Source of the DNA: Shewanella algidipiscicola | Lineage (GTDB): Bacteria > Pseudomonadota > Gammaproteobacteria > Enterobacterales > Shewanellaceae | Direction of reading: 5' to 3' | NCBI RefSeq assembly: GCF_003605125.1 | Contig: NZ_QPQT01000001.1 | Coordinates: 186,001 to 250,000 of the forward strand | Length of the DNA stretch: 64,000 nucleotides | Shown here: in pieces, positions 35,656 to 45,935 of the stretch | Position numbering within the stretch: position 1 is the stretch's first letter | Layout: each line of letters opens with the position of its first letter | Translations under genes and position numbers: made by a program | The notes under the pieces: model-generated | Told to the model about the DNA's origin: nothing | What the model saw: the letters and a program-made list of their open reading frames with translations, nothing else | The model's database searches: none

Positions 35656-35889
35656 CCAGCGCTTTCAAGAGCTGATGAGATAAGCTGATGAGAAATCGGC
35701 CGTTTATCTCACGCTCATTTGTGCCAACAGGGGGGCTTGTCATACGCCCGAGCGAAACGCATATTGTTGAGATGCCACGCTGTTAGCGCAACTTAAAGCG
35801 AGTAAAAGGGAATTAGAGGGAGCCAAAGGGGTAACGGACTGCTTAGCAAATTGAGTCATTAAGCGCAGCACCAGTAAAGTACCCCATTT

Positions 35890-35937
35890 AAAAAAGGTTC
35901 AATATCGTCTTAACAAGACGTCATTGAACCTTTTTTG
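35890..35937. terminator. Bidirectional terminator between xthA and the chemoreceptor gene
   Basis: A 13-bp outer stem (AAAAAGGTTCAAT, 35891-35903; ATTGAACCTTTTT, 35923-35935) with an inner CGTCT/AGACG stem. It carries A- and T-runs for both strands. The 230 bases between xthA and this hairpin hold no gene, only an 11-base direct repeat AGCTGATGAGA (35670 and 35683). Confidence 0.92.
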
Positions 35938-35985
35938 TACTGCTTTTTATTCTGTACGTCACCGCTTACAGCCTAATTAGCGGCA

Positions 35986-37434
35986 TTAACTCAAACGATA
36001 TTGGCTTAAAATCCCCTCAAGTTCAGTCGATGACTGCTTAAGTGAGGTGGCCAGAACCACTGAGCGTTCGGCGGTTTCTTTAATGGTTTGCGACTGCTGA
36101 CGAATATCATTTAACTGGCCGCCAATATCACGGGCCGACACACTTTGCTGCTCGGCTGACGCCGCAATTTGTGAATTCATATCAAAAACATGATCGGTTG
36201 AATCAGCCATATTATCAATATCAACGCCCACAGTTTCTATGGCTCTGCGGCCAAGTTCGGCCTGCTCAACAATCTCATTAGTAATGCTGGCCAACTGACC
36301 AGATCCCGTTTGCAAGCCTTCAATCATAGATTGAATTTCAACCGTCGCCAGCTGAGTGCGGCCGGCTAAGGTTCTCACCTCATCTGCCACCACGGCAAAA
36401 CCGCGGCCTTGCTCACCCGCACGCGCCGCCTCAATGGCCGCATTTAATGCCAATAAGTTGGTCTGCTCGGAAATGCCGTTAATAGTGGTAACCACAGCGC
36501 CAATCTCGCTGGCATTGGTTGACAGTGTATCTACCGCGCTAGACGCCGAGGCGATTTGCTCGCTGAGCTGGCCAATACGCGCCATCGCCTCACCGATGCG
36601 TAATTTACTGTCGGCCGCCGCATCGGCATTTTGTTTAGTATGATCTGAGGCATTGGCTGCATTTTGAGATACTTCACTAATGGCAGCAGTCATTTGATCC
36701 ATCGCCACCGCCACAGTGTCGAGAAACTGCCGCTGAAATTTAGCCAGTTCATCATTTTGCTGCGCTTGTTGATTAAATTCATCGGCGGCATTGGCAAGCG
36801 TGGCCGCATTATTACCAATGGCAGTGACCATTTCACTCATATTGTCGGCGCTGCGATCGATTTCGCGGGCGATCAGACTGAAGTCATCGGTACCGAAAAA
36901 GTTAAGCCTAAATGATAAATCACCATCGGCTAAACGCTTGATGGCAGCATACATGTCCCATAAGCCGGCCCCAAGTGATGTCGAGATCCAGTAACTGAGT
37001 TGATACAAAGGATATAAGCCAATCAACGCCAACCAAAACATCCACCACGCATCGCCCTTAATCTCTTTTTCCCACTGAGCCACATTGGTGCTCGTCTGTA
37101 AAAATTGACCTGCAATTGGAGCGCTGACGGTGACATTATCGCCCTGACGCGTATTAACGGCACGACTGGCTAAGCTCAATCCGTGCTGCGTGGCAAACTG
37201 CGCAAGTGTTGATTCAGTGAGTTGTTGTGATTTCGCGATATTGGCATAGGCATCGAGACTGGCCTGCGCCCGTGCGACAGAGCTGCTGTGGGCATATTGG
37301 GTAAGTTGATTGAGATTAAGCAAGGCGATACTTAAGGTAATGAGGCTGACCATAGCGCACACCACCCCAAATTTACCATTGAGGCTTAACTTAATCATTA
37401 ATGCATCTATCTTTCTAAATTCGATTGCTTTCAT
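35986..37434 (-). CDS. Methyl-accepting chemotaxis protein
   Basis: A 482-residue transmembrane chemoreceptor. One membrane helix lies near residues 25-43 and a second near 132-152, with a small periplasmic part of about 85 residues between them. A HAMP-like linker follows, then the long cytoplasmic coiled coil with the CheA/CheW-binding hairpin [20 protein letters not shown] (about residues 323-342) followed by [15 protein letters not shown]. The ligand cannot be predicted. No C-terminal CheR-binding pentapeptide is seen. The start at 37434 gives a basic N-terminus; an internal ATG at 37398 is possible. Confidence 0.93.
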   Translation of the reverse strand: MKAIEFRKIDALMIKLSLNGKFGVVCAMVSLITLSIALLNLNQLTQYAHSSSVARAQASLDAYANIAKSQQLTESTLAQFATQHGLSLASRAVNTRQGDNVTVSAPIAGQFLQTSTNVAQWEKEIKGDAWWMFWLALIGLYPLYQLSYWISTSLGAGLWDMYAAIKRLADGDLSFRLNFFGTDDFSLIAREIDRSADNMSEMVTAIGNNAATLANAADEFNQQAQQNDELAKFQRQFLDTVAVAMDQMTAAISEVSQNAANASDHTKQNADAAADSKLRIGEAMARIGQLSEQIASASSAVDTLSTNASEIGAVVTTINGISEQTNLLALNAAIEAARAGEQGRGFAVVADEVRTLAGRTQLATVEIQSMIEGLQTGSGQLASITNEIVEQAELGRRAIETVGVDIDNMADSTDHVFDMNSQIAASAEQQSVSARDIGGQLNDIRQQSQTIKETAERSVVLATSLKQSSTELEGILSQYRLS

Positions 37435-37977
37435 GGGAGTCCACTTATTTTTATACGACGAGGTGAGCCTCTAGCTATTTCACAGACTAACGTTTTCCGC
37501 ATTAGCAGCTGAAGTCTTGACGATGTCGAAGATTTATATCGGCTAGGCAAGATTTTACTGTATGGATAGCGGAAGAAAATGTGACATAGACGATGCGTTA
37601 GGCTTTAGGGAACACACCTGCCAAGCCACCTTAGCTTGTGAGGCTTAACGCCATGCTCAAGATGGTGTTAGCTGTTGCATACCCACAAAGTCAAAACAGC
37701 ATGATGCCAAACGGCTGAGCGCACCTAAAATCAAGGGAGGTAAGATGGCGGCGATATTAACACCCATAACAAAAGTGATGCAACACTCAAGAGGCGATCA
37801 ACATCGACTATCGATTTTAATGACAAATCTTTAAACAATTACACTAAAATCACTTGGGCACAGCATGCTGATGTGCCCAAGTAACACTTAAGTAACCCGC
37901 TCTCACGTATAACGGGGCATAGTTTAGGTTGCGCTTACGTCATGCCAATTAACCTGGAGCAGTTTATTGACGTGACA
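37435..37977. other. Intergenic region between the chemoreceptor and molybdoenzyme genes
   Basis: 543 bases without a convincing large gene. It holds the chemoreceptor promoter (minus strand). A 29-codon plus-strand frame with an ideal ribosome-binding site lies at 37745-37834 and is listed separately. Much of the rest is low-information sequence; no terminator for the minus-strand operon that ends at 37978 was recognised. Confidence 0.45.
37745..37834 (+). CDS. Possible 29-residue small ORF with ideal ribosome-binding site
   Basis: ATG at 37745 is preceded by GGGAGGTAAG, a near-perfect Shine-Dalgarno sequence at good spacing. The frame encodes 29 residues starting MAAILTPITKVMQHSR and stops at 37832-37834. 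The product is basic and partly amphipathic. No homologue is known to me, and a promoter is not evident, so it may be chance. Confidence 0.25.
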   Translation: MAAILTPITKVMQHSRGDQHRLSILMTNL

Positions 37978-40224
37978 TTACACCGACATATGGGCGTTAA
38001 TTGGCAACTGCCGAATACGTTTGCCCGTCGCAGCAAAAATAGCATTAACGACACTTGGCGCCACCGGTGGTACGCCTGGCTCACCCACCCCAGCAGGCAC
38101 GGCATCCGAGGCGATGATGATTGTCTCAATATCAGGGCACTGTGACATACGTAACAATGGGTAATCATGAAAATTAGACTGCTCTACCCGCCCCGCTTTA
38201 AAGCTGATTTGCCCCATTAAGGCGAGGGTCAAACCAAACATCACCGCCCCTTCAAGCTGAGAGCGAACGCGATCTGGGTTAACTAAGGTACCGGCATCGA
38301 TAGCAATAATCGACTTAAGCACCTTGAGTTTATTATCCGTCACCTCAACCAAGGTGGCAGTGGCGACAAACGCGGTAAAGCTGCGGTGCACGGCAAACCC
38401 CCACCCTTGACCCGACGTGGGCTTAGGTTGACGAGCCATGGCCTGTTCGACCGCATCGATCACCCCTTTAAAGCGCGCCGTATCCACAGGGTGGCGACTC
38501 AGAGAGTCACCATAGTTACCATAGGTGAACCCTTGGTTTTCAAAGGTTTCGTGCCTATCGCTGCCAAGCAATTCGCGCCACATTTGCACTGTGGGTAGGC
38601 CGCGTTTATGTGCCAATTCATCGACAAATGAGCCAATGCCAAACCCGTGCTGAATATTACACACCGAGCGCAGCCACCCGATACGTGTATGAGCCTGCGC
38701 TTTTACCGACTCGCAGCGTAAGCTGTTGATACTCAGCGGCACATCGACAAAGCCCATGTCCAATTCTGAGGCGCTAGGCTCATCAACACTGGCATTAAAG
38801 GTAGAACTGATGCTCGGGAAACCACTGCGTTGCAGTATGGCTTCGACGCCATCGGCCCCCACTTTGCCTTTAAAATACTGGGCGCTAATGGCATGCAGAT
38901 AACCGTTTTGCAGCTCATCTTCGCGGCTCCAACTGACCTTCACCGGCTTACCAGTTTGTTTGGCTAATAAGGCGGCCTCGACACAAAAATCGGGTTTCGA
39001 CTTACGCCCAAATCCCCCACCGAGCAAGGTCACATGAATGATCACCTGCTCAACTTTGAGCCCCAGCGCATTAGCCACGGTTTGCTGCGCACTTTGCGGG
39101 GTCTGAGTCGATGCCCACAACTCAACACCATCGGCAGTCATTCTGGCGGTGGCTGTCGGGGGCTCCATCATGGCATGGGCCAGATAAGGCACGGTATAGA
39201 GAGCACTGATGGTCTGCTCTTTTGGCCAATCAGTATTGACAGGCCCTTGTTGGCGTACCACTTTGCCCGGTTGCTTCACCCGCTCACTGAGCTCGGCTAA
39301 ATACTGCTGTGAGTCATGCGCGTCATTTGGCGATTTCCCCCAACGGATACTCAGTTGTTTGCGCCCTTCGATGGCGCTCCAGCTATTGGTTGCAACAACC
39401 GCCACGCCGCCTAGGGGTTGGAAACTCGGCGCACCTATAGGCACTGGCAAGGTGATCACATCGACCACGCCAGCGGTGGCACGCGCCAGAGTGTCATCCA
39501 GATGATTTAGGACGCTGCCCGCCACGGGGGGGCGTGTAATGCTGGCATATAGCATCCCATCAAGCTGCACATCGTAACCAAATTCTGCTTGGCCAGTGAG
39601 AATATCCTCCATATCGACAATCCCATGGGATTTACCAATATGGGTGTACTGCCCCGCCGATTTCAGCGTTAAGCTAGCAGGATCGGGCAAGGGCAGCGCA
39701 GCGGCCGCTAAGGCGAGCTCACCAAAACTCAGGCGTCGACCAGAGACAGAATGCACCACCTCATTGTCAATGCAGCTTAGCTCAGAGGCGGGCACCTTGA
39801 GGCGCTCTGCACCAGCTTGTTCTAGCATGGTACGAGCCATCGCGCCCATCTCACGCATCTTATCGAAACCACGGCGAATACTGCGCGAGCCATCGGTATT
39901 TTGGCTGCCGTAACGCTCATCCGCCAGCCCTTGTACCACCACCACATTATCCCATTTAGCACCCAACTCATCGGCCAACACTTGCGGGATCCCGGTTCTG
40001 ATCCCCTGACCCATTTCTGAGCGATGACACGTTAAATACACCTGATTATCTTCACCGATAGCGATAAACAGATTAAGCCGAGACTCTGACGTGCCTTGCT
40101 GTGCAAGCGCCATCGGGCTCCAACTTACGCCACTGGCTCCTAAGGCTAATCCGCCTCCGGCAACACCAAACAGCTTTAATACGTCGCGGCGACTAAAATT
40201 TTGTACTGCAGTGAATTGACTCAT
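37978..40224 (-). CDS. Tat-exported molybdopterin-binding subunit, xanthine dehydrogenase family (IorB-like)
   Basis: Large subunit of a molybdenum hydroxylase, 748 residues. A twin-arginine signal ([21 protein letters not shown], about residues 9-29) sends it to the periplasm. It resembles the isoquinoline 1-oxidoreductase beta subunit and aldehyde-oxidising relatives: [16 protein letters not shown] near 73, the MPT-binding [16 protein letters not shown] near 395, and the active-site Glu in [18 protein letters not shown] near 715. Its start overlaps the small-subunit stop (ATGA). No cytochrome c partner gene follows. The substrate, perhaps an aldehyde or N-heterocycle, is unknown. Confidence 0.9.
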   Translation of the reverse strand: MSQFTAVQNFSRRDVLKLFGVAGGGLALGASGVSWSPMALAQQGTSESRLNLFIAIGEDNQVYLTCHRSEMGQGIRTGIPQVLADELGAKWDNVVVVQGLADERYGSQNTDGSRSIRRGFDKMREMGAMARTMLEQAGAERLKVPASELSCIDNEVVHSVSGRRLSFGELALAAAALPLPDPASLTLKSAGQYTHIGKSHGIVDMEDILTGQAEFGYDVQLDGMLYASITRPPVAGSVLNHLDDTLARATAGVVDVITLPVPIGAPSFQPLGGVAVVATNSWSAIEGRKQLSIRWGKSPNDAHDSQQYLAELSERVKQPGKVVRQQGPVNTDWPKEQTISALYTVPYLAHAMMEPPTATARMTADGVELWASTQTPQSAQQTVANALGLKVEQVIIHVTLLGGGFGRKSKPDFCVEAALLAKQTGKPVKVSWSREDELQNGYLHAISAQYFKGKVGADGVEAILQRSGFPSISSTFNASVDEPSASELDMGFVDVPLSINSLRCESVKAQAHTRIGWLRSVCNIQHGFGIGSFVDELAHKRGLPTVQMWRELLGSDRHETFENQGFTYGNYGDSLSRHPVDTARFKGVIDAVEQAMARQPKPTSGQGWGFAVHRSFTAFVATATLVEVTDNKLKVLKSIIAIDAGTLVNPDRVRSQLEGAVMFGLTLALMGQISFKAGRVEQSNFHDYPLLRMSQCPDIETIIIASDAVPAGVGEPGVPPVAPSVVNAIFAATGKRIRQLPINAHMSV

Positions 40225-40724
40225 GCTTGTGCCTCCTGCTCAGACTCGCTACGGGCGTCGGTTTGGCTGACTTTTTGACCCGATGCCGTTTGAATCGCCG
40301 CCTTAATGCGCGTATAGGTACCACAGCGACACAGGTTACCTGCCATCGCCTCATCGATTTGGCGCTCTGTCGGTTGCGCCGTCTGAGTTAACAAGGCCGC
40401 AGCCGACATCAACTGCCCCGCTTGGCAATAACCACATTGAGGCACATTATGCTCACGCCAGGCCCGTTTTAACGGCTCAAATGTCAAGCCTTCGATGGTG
40501 GTGACCTGCTTACCTTGTACCTGTTTTAGGCTGGTTAAACAGGCACGTTGAGGTTGACCATCGACATGGACAGTACAGGCGCCACATAAGCCTGCACCGC
40601 AACCAAATTTAGTACCAGTGAGCCCAACAATATCGCGTATGGCCCACAGCACAGGCATATTGGGGTCGGCATCCAAGGTGTAATCTTTGCCGTTAATCTT
40701 GAGTCCTAATGAATTCTTGGACAT
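40221..40724 (-). CDS. [2Fe-2S] small subunit of the molybdenum hydroxylase (IorA-like)
   Basis: A 167-residue iron-sulfur subunit. The N-terminal plant-type ferredoxin domain binds one cluster through [21 protein letters not shown] (residues about 43-63, minus spacing), and the C-terminal helical domain binds the second through [10 protein letters not shown] and [11 protein letters not shown] (about 103-140). There is no signal peptide, so it would be carried through the Tat pathway with the large subunit. It is the third gene of the operon after the XdhC-like and MobA-like genes. Confidence 0.93.
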   Translation of the reverse strand: MSKNSLGLKINGKDYTLDADPNMPVLWAIRDIVGLTGTKFGCGAGLCGACTVHVDGQPQRACLTSLKQVQGKQVTTIEGLTFEPLKRAWREHNVPQCGYCQAGQLMSAAALLTQTAQPTERQIDEAMAGNLCRCGTYTRIKAAIQTASGQKVSQTDARSESEQEAQA

Positions 40725-40792
40725 CTTATTTCTCCTTGATAACCCCGACAGCGACTACAGGGTGTTCGACTAGTTAAACAGGTACTGAGCAC

Positions 40793-41458
40793 CTATATCT
40801 TATAAAAATCATGCAGTTGCTCTTGGGTATCGATATCAAGTTCAGCACGAGGTAAGCTTGCGGCAATCAGTTTGCCCTCTTGATACCGGCGTCTAAGCAG
40901 CGCCTTGGCCCCCCTATCCCCTTTTAATGTGAGTAATGCAGTATAGTCATCACGATGAAATATCGCGGGCACCGCAGGGGCCGAGGCATAATAGGCGCTA
41001 ACACGGGTACAGGCTTGCGCGCGGGCGCCATACAGGGTTAAGTAATCGGTAACTTGTAAGCCAAGTTGATCGCCCAAGGTGATCATTAACGACTCGGCGC
41101 CCCTTGCCTGCGCATACTCAGTCGCAACGCCAATGGAGCTGGCCATCCCTTGTTGCCAGTGACGGTTATCCAATACCTTGGCATCGACAGGTAAACCGTC
41201 GATCACCGCCTCACGATGCCCACCGACCACCACCACTAACTGTGCGCCCACATGGCTGGCAACCTGAGACAAACGCCCATACACGACCCCAAGAAGTGTC
41301 TGTTTGTGGCCCGTTTGTGAGTCATCAATTGAGTTGTCAGCCTCAATGGGCGCGGCTAATTTGGCCCCACCAAAACGGCGGCTCCCGCCTGCGGCCAGCA
41401 AGGCGATCATCTGTAATGGCGACTGAGTTTGGAATGGCGATTGAGTTGTCTGCGTCAT
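40793..41458 (-). CDS. MobA-like (MocA/CoxI-type) nucleotidyltransferase
   Basis: Probable molybdopterin cytidylyltransferase of 221 residues, which would convert Mo-MPT to MCD for the adjacent hydroxylase. The start at 41458 follows GAGGTG, and its ATG overlaps the stop of the XdhC-like gene. The nucleotide-binding motif LLAAGGSRRFGGAK is at about residues 19-32 and ITLGDQLGLQV near 115 is the metal-binding loop. The ending LDIDTQEQLHDF fits the family. A long polar insertion (PIEADNSIDDSQTGHK) follows the first motif. Confidence 0.88.
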   Translation of the reverse strand: MTQTTQSPFQTQSPLQMIALLAAGGSRRFGGAKLAAPIEADNSIDDSQTGHKQTLLGVVYGRLSQVASHVGAQLVVVVGGHREAVIDGLPVDAKVLDNRHWQQGMASSIGVATEYAQARGAESLMITLGDQLGLQVTDYLTLYGARAQACTRVSAYYASAPAVPAIFHRDDYTALLTLKGDRGAKALLRRRYQEGKLIAASLPRAELDIDTQEQLHDFYKI

Positions 41459-42492
41459 AACATCACCTCTTGCAACGCCCCAAGTTTGGCCTGATGCAAC
41501 ACCCCATGACACTCAGACAAGATGCTCAGCGCAATCGATGCGGGCAGCTCTCCGCCTAAGGCCAAGCCTGCCGGCGCCGAAAAAAATGGTTTAATCGCAT
41601 CAGAGGTGAGCTCGGCTAACGCCAGCACGCAATCGCGCCTATGCCCAGGACCAAGCAGGGCAATATAGGCGATATTTACGCCATTGGTATGTAGCGAAGC
41701 CAAGGCCTTAGCGTCGAGGGATAAATTGTGGTGCATAATAATCGCCCCATCGAGGCCGTGCCAAAATGACGCATCTAGCGCCTCGATTGGCAGCTTAAGC
41801 ACGCGGGCACCGACGAAATCATGACTACGCGCATAACTGGTGCGTTCATCGACCACATCAACCTGCCACCCTAGCTCCATGGCGATACGACACACTGGCT
41901 GGGCGTCCAGACCGCCGCCAAAAATGGCAATACGGTAACGACTGCGCAGCGGGATCACTAAGGTAGCCTGTTCACTCTGATGAATCCCCGCTCGGTTAAA
42001 GTCACTCAACTGTAGGCTAAGCGCTTGTTTATCAATTTGTGCCTGACTGGCCCATACCGCTGTGGTTATCGCCCCTTGCGGCGCCCTCGAATGACACAAG
42101 CTGAGCTGGTAATAGCACCGCCCTCCCAACTTTAACGCCTGACTCAGGGTGGGGAAATTAAGGTAGTGATTTTCACGGCACAGGGGAATTAGCATCAAGT
42201 GCACCACGCCGCCACAACCCAGTTGATAGCTGGCGTCAGACTCGTCGCTGGCATCGTAACAGACACTCAGCGCTTGCTGAGTTTGTAATGCTTTTTGGGC
42301 GTAACGTTTTAAATCAGCCTCTAAACAGCCACCACTGATCACCCCAACGCTCTTGCCCAGAGAGTGGATCAGCATCATGGCACCCACTTTACGATAGGCC
42401 GAACCTTCAACCCGAGTGATCACTACCAGCACCCAGTCGTCATCGGGCGCCGCTTGCCAGCTGTTCACTAGATCTTCAATATGATGTGACAT
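41455..42492 (-). CDS. XdhC/CoxI family molybdenum-cofactor maturation protein
   Basis: Family members bind sulfurated molybdenum cofactor and insert it into xanthine-dehydrogenase-type enzymes. The 345-residue protein has the XdhC N-terminal domain (VVITRVEGSAYRKVGAMML near residue 24, VISGGCLEADL near 50) and a C-terminal Rossmann domain with FGGGLDAQPV near 215 and VVDERTSYA near 235. It is the first gene of the four-gene operon with the MobA-like and hydroxylase subunits, so it most likely services that enzyme. Confidence 0.9.
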   Translation of the reverse strand: MSHHIEDLVNSWQAAPDDDWVLVVITRVEGSAYRKVGAMMLIHSLGKSVGVISGGCLEADLKRYAQKALQTQQALSVCYDASDESDASYQLGCGGVVHLMLIPLCRENHYLNFPTLSQALKLGGRCYYQLSLCHSRAPQGAITTAVWASQAQIDKQALSLQLSDFNRAGIHQSEQATLVIPLRSRYRIAIFGGGLDAQPVCRIAMELGWQVDVVDERTSYARSHDFVGARVLKLPIEALDASFWHGLDGAIIMHHNLSLDAKALASLHTNGVNIAYIALLGPGHRRDCVLALAELTSDAIKPFFSAPAGLALGGELPASIALSILSECHGVLHQAKLGALQEVML

Positions 42493-42669
42493 TGCCGTCA
42501 GCCTCCTGCGTGTGACGCGTTACAATCCACTGCAGGTTACAACCTACCCTAACAAAGCACAGATAAGCAAACTCACATTATTGTTATGTCAAAATCAACG
42601 GCACACTAAGTCGCCACTCGTCATGAAACGATGGCGACTAATGGCAAGGATGAGGCCAGTATGAAAAGG

Positions 42670-43314
42670 TTAGGCTAATAGCTGATCGGCAACGAAAGGG
42701 TTTTGCTCGCGCTCGGCGCCAAAATTAGAGATAGGTCCATGGCCCGGAATAAAGGTCACATCGCGGCCTAATGGCCATAAATTTTGGGTTATCGACTCGA
42801 CTAACTGTTGATGGTTTGACTGCGGAAAATCGGTGCGACCAATAGAGCCTTTAAACAGCACATCGCCCACCCACGCCAACTTCGCTTGCTGATTAAAAAA
42901 CACAATATGCCCAGGCGTATGTCCGGGGCAATGCAAGACTTGCAATGTTTGTTCGCCAACCGAGATGGTATCACCCGCCGCAAGGTATCTGTTGGGGACA
43001 AAAGGCTGTGCCGGTAAAAAACCAAAATGTTTGCTCTGCTCCGCTAACGAAGTCAACCAAAATTCATCGTCTTTATGAGGGCCAATAATATCGACGCCAG
43101 TGGCTTCACTGAGCGCTTTTGCACCGCCAACATGATCGATATGACCATGGGTTAACAAGATTTTCGTTATCGTTAAACCATGATGAGCCAATTGCTGCTC
43201 GATACGAGCGATATCGCCACCGGGATCGACAACTGCAGCTGACTTGGTTTTTTCACACCAAATAATACTGCAGTTTTGCTGAAAAGGTGTGACCGGCACA
43301 ATTTGATATTTCAT
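42670..43314 (-). CDS. gloC: Type II glyoxalase / MBL-fold hydrolase GloC (YcbL)
   Basis: Metallo-beta-lactamase-fold thioester hydrolase of 214 residues that splits S-lactoylglutathione in E. coli. It matches YcbL: KYQIVPVTPFQQNCSIIWC start, metal-binding THGHIDHVGG near residue 55, HCPGHTPGHIVF near 130, GDVLFKGSIGRTD near 150 and PGHGP near 190. It is divergent from the S33 peptidase gene, with an AT-rich palindrome between them. Confidence 0.93.
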   Translation of the reverse strand: MKYQIVPVTPFQQNCSIIWCEKTKSAAVVDPGGDIARIEQQLAHHGLTITKILLTHGHIDHVGGAKALSEATGVDIIGPHKDDEFWLTSLAEQSKHFGFLPAQPFVPNRYLAAGDTISVGEQTLQVLHCPGHTPGHIVFFNQQAKLAWVGDVLFKGSIGRTDFPQSNHQQLVESITQNLWPLGRDVTFIPGHGPISNFGAEREQNPFVADQLLA

Positions 43315-43381
43315 CTGCTACTTCCACTCTTTCAATTAAGCATAGATTAGGATAACACGTCAGTTTTAACTAATATCGGTT

Positions 43382-43395
43382 ATCAATATATTGAT
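43382..43395. repeat. AT-rich perfect palindrome between gloC and the S33 peptidase gene
   Basis: ATCAATATATTGAT is a 14-base perfect palindrome in a 160-base divergent intergenic region. It has the half-sites of an FNR box in the inverted order, so it is not an FNR site. Operator function is only a guess. Confidence 0.35.
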
Positions 43396-43474
43396 CTAGG
43401 ATAATCTATGCCACGCTATTGTTTTTATATACAATTCTTGCGGGCTACATCCACTGAAAATCAAAAGGATACAC

Positions 43475-44764
43475 ATGAGCAATTGCCAAATACTGTCTGG
43501 GATCCAATCCATTAAACACACCTTTATGCTGCCATTGGATCACCAACAGCCCAATGGGCCGCGCATCAGTGTGTTTGCTCGCGAACTCGTCTCACCCAGC
43601 CACAGCGATAAAGCACTGCCTTATCTAGTGTTTTTTCAAGGTGGCCCAGGATTTGGCGCCGTAAGGCCTGTGGCAAACAGCGGCTGGATAAAAAGAGCCT
43701 TGCAAGAATATCGGGTGTTACTCCTCGACCAACGCGGTACCGGGCTGTCGTCACCCGTTAACGCTGTGTCGCTGAGCCATTTAGACGCTACTGCTCAAGC
43801 CGAGTACCTTAGCCATTTTCGCGCCGATAGTATCATTGCCGATGCTGAAGCGATACGTCAGCAGCTTTGTCCGGGTAAAAAGTGGAGTATTCTTGGGCAA
43901 AGTTTTGGCGGCTTTTGTGTCCTAAAATACCTTAACGATGCCCCCCATGGCCTCAAAGAGGCCTACATCACCGGCGGAATTCCCTCGCTCACTCGCCGCT
44001 GTGATGAGGTCTATCAAGCCACCTATCAAAGAGTGCAACGCAAAAATAGCGACTTTTTCGCGCGCTTTCCCGACGCGCAGCCATTAATACAAAACCTCGC
44101 ACAATATATCAGTACCCATGAGGTGCGTATCGCCACAGGCGAGCGACTTACGGTAGAAATGTTGCAACTGCTGGGGATCAATATTGGCATGGAGCAAGGC
44201 CCAGAAGCGGTATATTATCTGTTAGAGCAAGCCTTGATGGAGAGCGACCAAGGCCTGCAGATGAATCCGCTGTTTTTAGCCCATTTTTGCCAGTTACTCG
44301 ACTTTAATACCAACCCGATTTTTGCCTTGTTGCACGAGAGCATCTACTGCCAGCAGCACGCATCAAACTGGGCGGCGCAGCGCGTACGAGGCCAATTCGA
44401 ACAGTTTAACTACCGTGCCGATAGTCCATTTTTATTTACTGGCGAAATGGTATACCCATGGTTTTTTGAGCAATTTACTAACCTTAAACCGCTCAAACAT
44501 GCCGCGCACCTGTTAGCCGAAAAAGCCGATTGGCCCATGCTATACGATGTTAATATTTTAGCGCGCAATCAGGTGCCGGTCGCCGCAGCCATTTACAGCG
44601 AAGATATGTTTGTCGAGATGACCTACAGCTTAGAAACCGCAGCTCAGGTGGGTAACCTAACCTATTGGCTCACCTCTGAATATGAACACAATGGTATTCG
44701 TATGGATGGTGAGCGCATTCTAGATAAACTTATTGCCCTTAATCGCCGCCAGCAGCTACGCTAA
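43475..44764 (+). CDS. Alpha/beta hydrolase, S33 proline iminopeptidase-type
   Basis: A 429-residue cytoplasmic hydrolase. The oxyanion motif QGGPGFGA near residue 54, LLDQRGTGLSSPV near 87, the nucleophile elbow ILGQSFGGFCVL near 142, and the late acidic and His regions (IYSEDMFVE near 371, YEHNGIRMDG near 408) fit prolyl aminopeptidases of the S33 family. It would remove N-terminal proline from peptides. No signal peptide is visible. It is a single-gene unit with a terminator after the stop. Confidence 0.9.
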   Translation: MSNCQILSGIQSIKHTFMLPLDHQQPNGPRISVFARELVSPSHSDKALPYLVFFQGGPGFGAVRPVANSGWIKRALQEYRVLLLDQRGTGLSSPVNAVSLSHLDATAQAEYLSHFRADSIIADAEAIRQQLCPGKKWSILGQSFGGFCVLKYLNDAPHGLKEAYITGGIPSLTRRCDEVYQATYQRVQRKNSDFFARFPDAQPLIQNLAQYISTHEVRIATGERLTVEMLQLLGINIGMEQGPEAVYYLLEQALMESDQGLQMNPLFLAHFCQLLDFNTNPIFALLHESIYCQQHASNWAAQRVRGQFEQFNYRADSPFLFTGEMVYPWFFEQFTNLKPLKHAAHLLAEKADWPMLYDVNILARNQVPVAAAIYSEDMFVEMTYSLETAAQVGNLTYWLTSEYEHNGIRMDGERILDKLIALNRRQQLR

Positions 44765-44783
44765 ACCCTACTTGCACCCTATA

Positions 44784-44814
44784 AAAACGCCAGCGAGATG
44801 AAGGCTGGCGTTTT
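44784..44814. terminator. Bidirectional terminator between the S33 peptidase gene and napC
   Basis: AAAACGCCAGC (44784-44794) and GCTGGCGTTTT (44804-44814) form an 11-bp stem with a 9-base loop between two convergent units. It serves as the end of the nap operon on the minus strand. Confidence 0.9.
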
Positions 44815-44834
44815 GGGTGGAGACAGTTTACGGA

Positions 44835-45434
44835 TTAGAACCCTTGGACACCTCGCATATCCGGTAAGTGATGGGCGATGCCCTTGTGACAATCGATACA
44901 GGTTTTTTCACCACTGGCCAGAGAGGTTGAGTGCATCTGCGCCGCTCGAGGCGATTGGCGAGTAAAATCCATATAATCGAAGTTATGACAGTTACGACAT
45001 TCTAAAGAGTCATTGGCTTTTAATCTTTCCCATTCATGCTCAGCTAACTCGCGGCGTTTTCCCTCAAATTTTTCACGGGTATTAATAGTGCCAAATATCT
45101 TCCCCCACACCTCTTTCGATGCTTGCATTTTTCGGGCAATTTTATCGGTCCAATTATGTGGTACATGACAATCAGGACAAGTGGCACGTACCCCACTGCG
45201 GTTGGTAAAGTGTATGGTGGTTTTTAACTCTTCATAGACATTATTTTCCATTTCATGGCAACTGATGCAAAAAGCCTCTTGGTTGGTCGCTTCCAGTACT
45301 GTGTTAAAGCCCCCCCAAAATATAACCCCTGCAACAAAGCCACCTATGGTCAGAAAACCTAAGCTGTAATGCACACTTGGCTTCCTTAACACTGCCCACA
45401 CCTTTTTTAGGCTAGCGTGTAATTTAGCTATCAT
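44835..45434 (-). CDS. napC: Tetrahaem cytochrome c NapC (NapC/NirT family)
   Basis: Membrane-anchored quinol dehydrogenase that passes electrons from menaquinol to NapB/NapA. The 199-residue product has one N-terminal membrane helix (about residues 20-42) and four CXXCH haem sites: CISCHEM, CPDCHVP, CRNCHNF and CIDCHKG. The basic N-terminus faces the cytoplasm. It is the last gene of napEDABC and the gap to napB is only 8 bases. In Shewanella CymA can share this role. Confidence 0.96.
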   Translation of the reverse strand: MIAKLHASLKKVWAVLRKPSVHYSLGFLTIGGFVAGVIFWGGFNTVLEATNQEAFCISCHEMENNVYEELKTTIHFTNRSGVRATCPDCHVPHNWTDKIARKMQASKEVWGKIFGTINTREKFEGKRRELAEHEWERLKANDSLECRNCHNFDYMDFTRQSPRAAQMHSTSLASGEKTCIDCHKGIAHHLPDMRGVQGF

Positions 45435-45442
45435 CTCGGCTC

Positions 45443-45925
45443 CTAGTGCTCTGCTTTTGTTTTAGGGGCAATCAAGTGATCCATATCGACAAAGTCATTT
45501 TCGACTAGCAACTTAGCTTCAAGTTGAGGCACATGACATTGGGTACAGAAATACCGCCTTGGGGACAAGGTGGCTAAAAAATTATTTTCCCTGTCCATAT
45601 AGTGAGTCACGCTCACCATCGGCGCTTGTGATTCCCCCGTGCGCTTGCGCGCATGGCATGACATACACTTGTTCACTTTCAAGTCGAGTTGATAACCATC
45701 AATCTTGTGCGGGATCACCGGTGGTTGCATCGGATAATTACGCACTTGTTTAATGTCAGTATTGCTTACTCTTTGCATTGCTGGCGGCGTGGGTTCCACG
45801 TTAATCGGCGCCTGACGTAATGTGGCAACTTTTTCATCCGGTACACTGGCCGCATGGACGCCCGGCGACATCACCACACTTACACCAACCATTGCGATTA
45901 AGGTTACTTTTTTTGCTGATTTCAT
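45443..45925 (-). CDS. napB: Dihaem cytochrome c subunit NapB of periplasmic nitrate reductase
   Basis: Small electron-transfer subunit. The start at 45925 follows GGGGAAA and gives 160 residues with a signal peptide ([21 protein letters not shown], cleavage near residue 26). The two haem sites are CMSCHARK near residue 90 and CTQCHVPQ near 128. A longer frame back to 46003 overlaps napA and is not used. Confidence 0.95.
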   Translation of the reverse strand: MKSAKKVTLIAMVGVSVVMSPGVHAASVPDEKVATLRQAPINVEPTPPAMQRVSNTDIKQVRNYPMQPPVIPHKIDGYQLDLKVNKCMSCHARKRTGESQAPMVSVTHYMDRENNFLATLSPRRYFCTQCHVPQLEAKLLVENDFVDMDHLIAPKTKAEH

Positions 45926-45935
45926 GATGTTTCCC

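Noticed and set aside
43382..43395. ATCAATATATTGAT as an FNR box
   Set aside because: The half-sites are inverted relative to TTGAT-N4-ATCAA, so FNR would not be expected to bind. Kept only as an unexplained palindrome.
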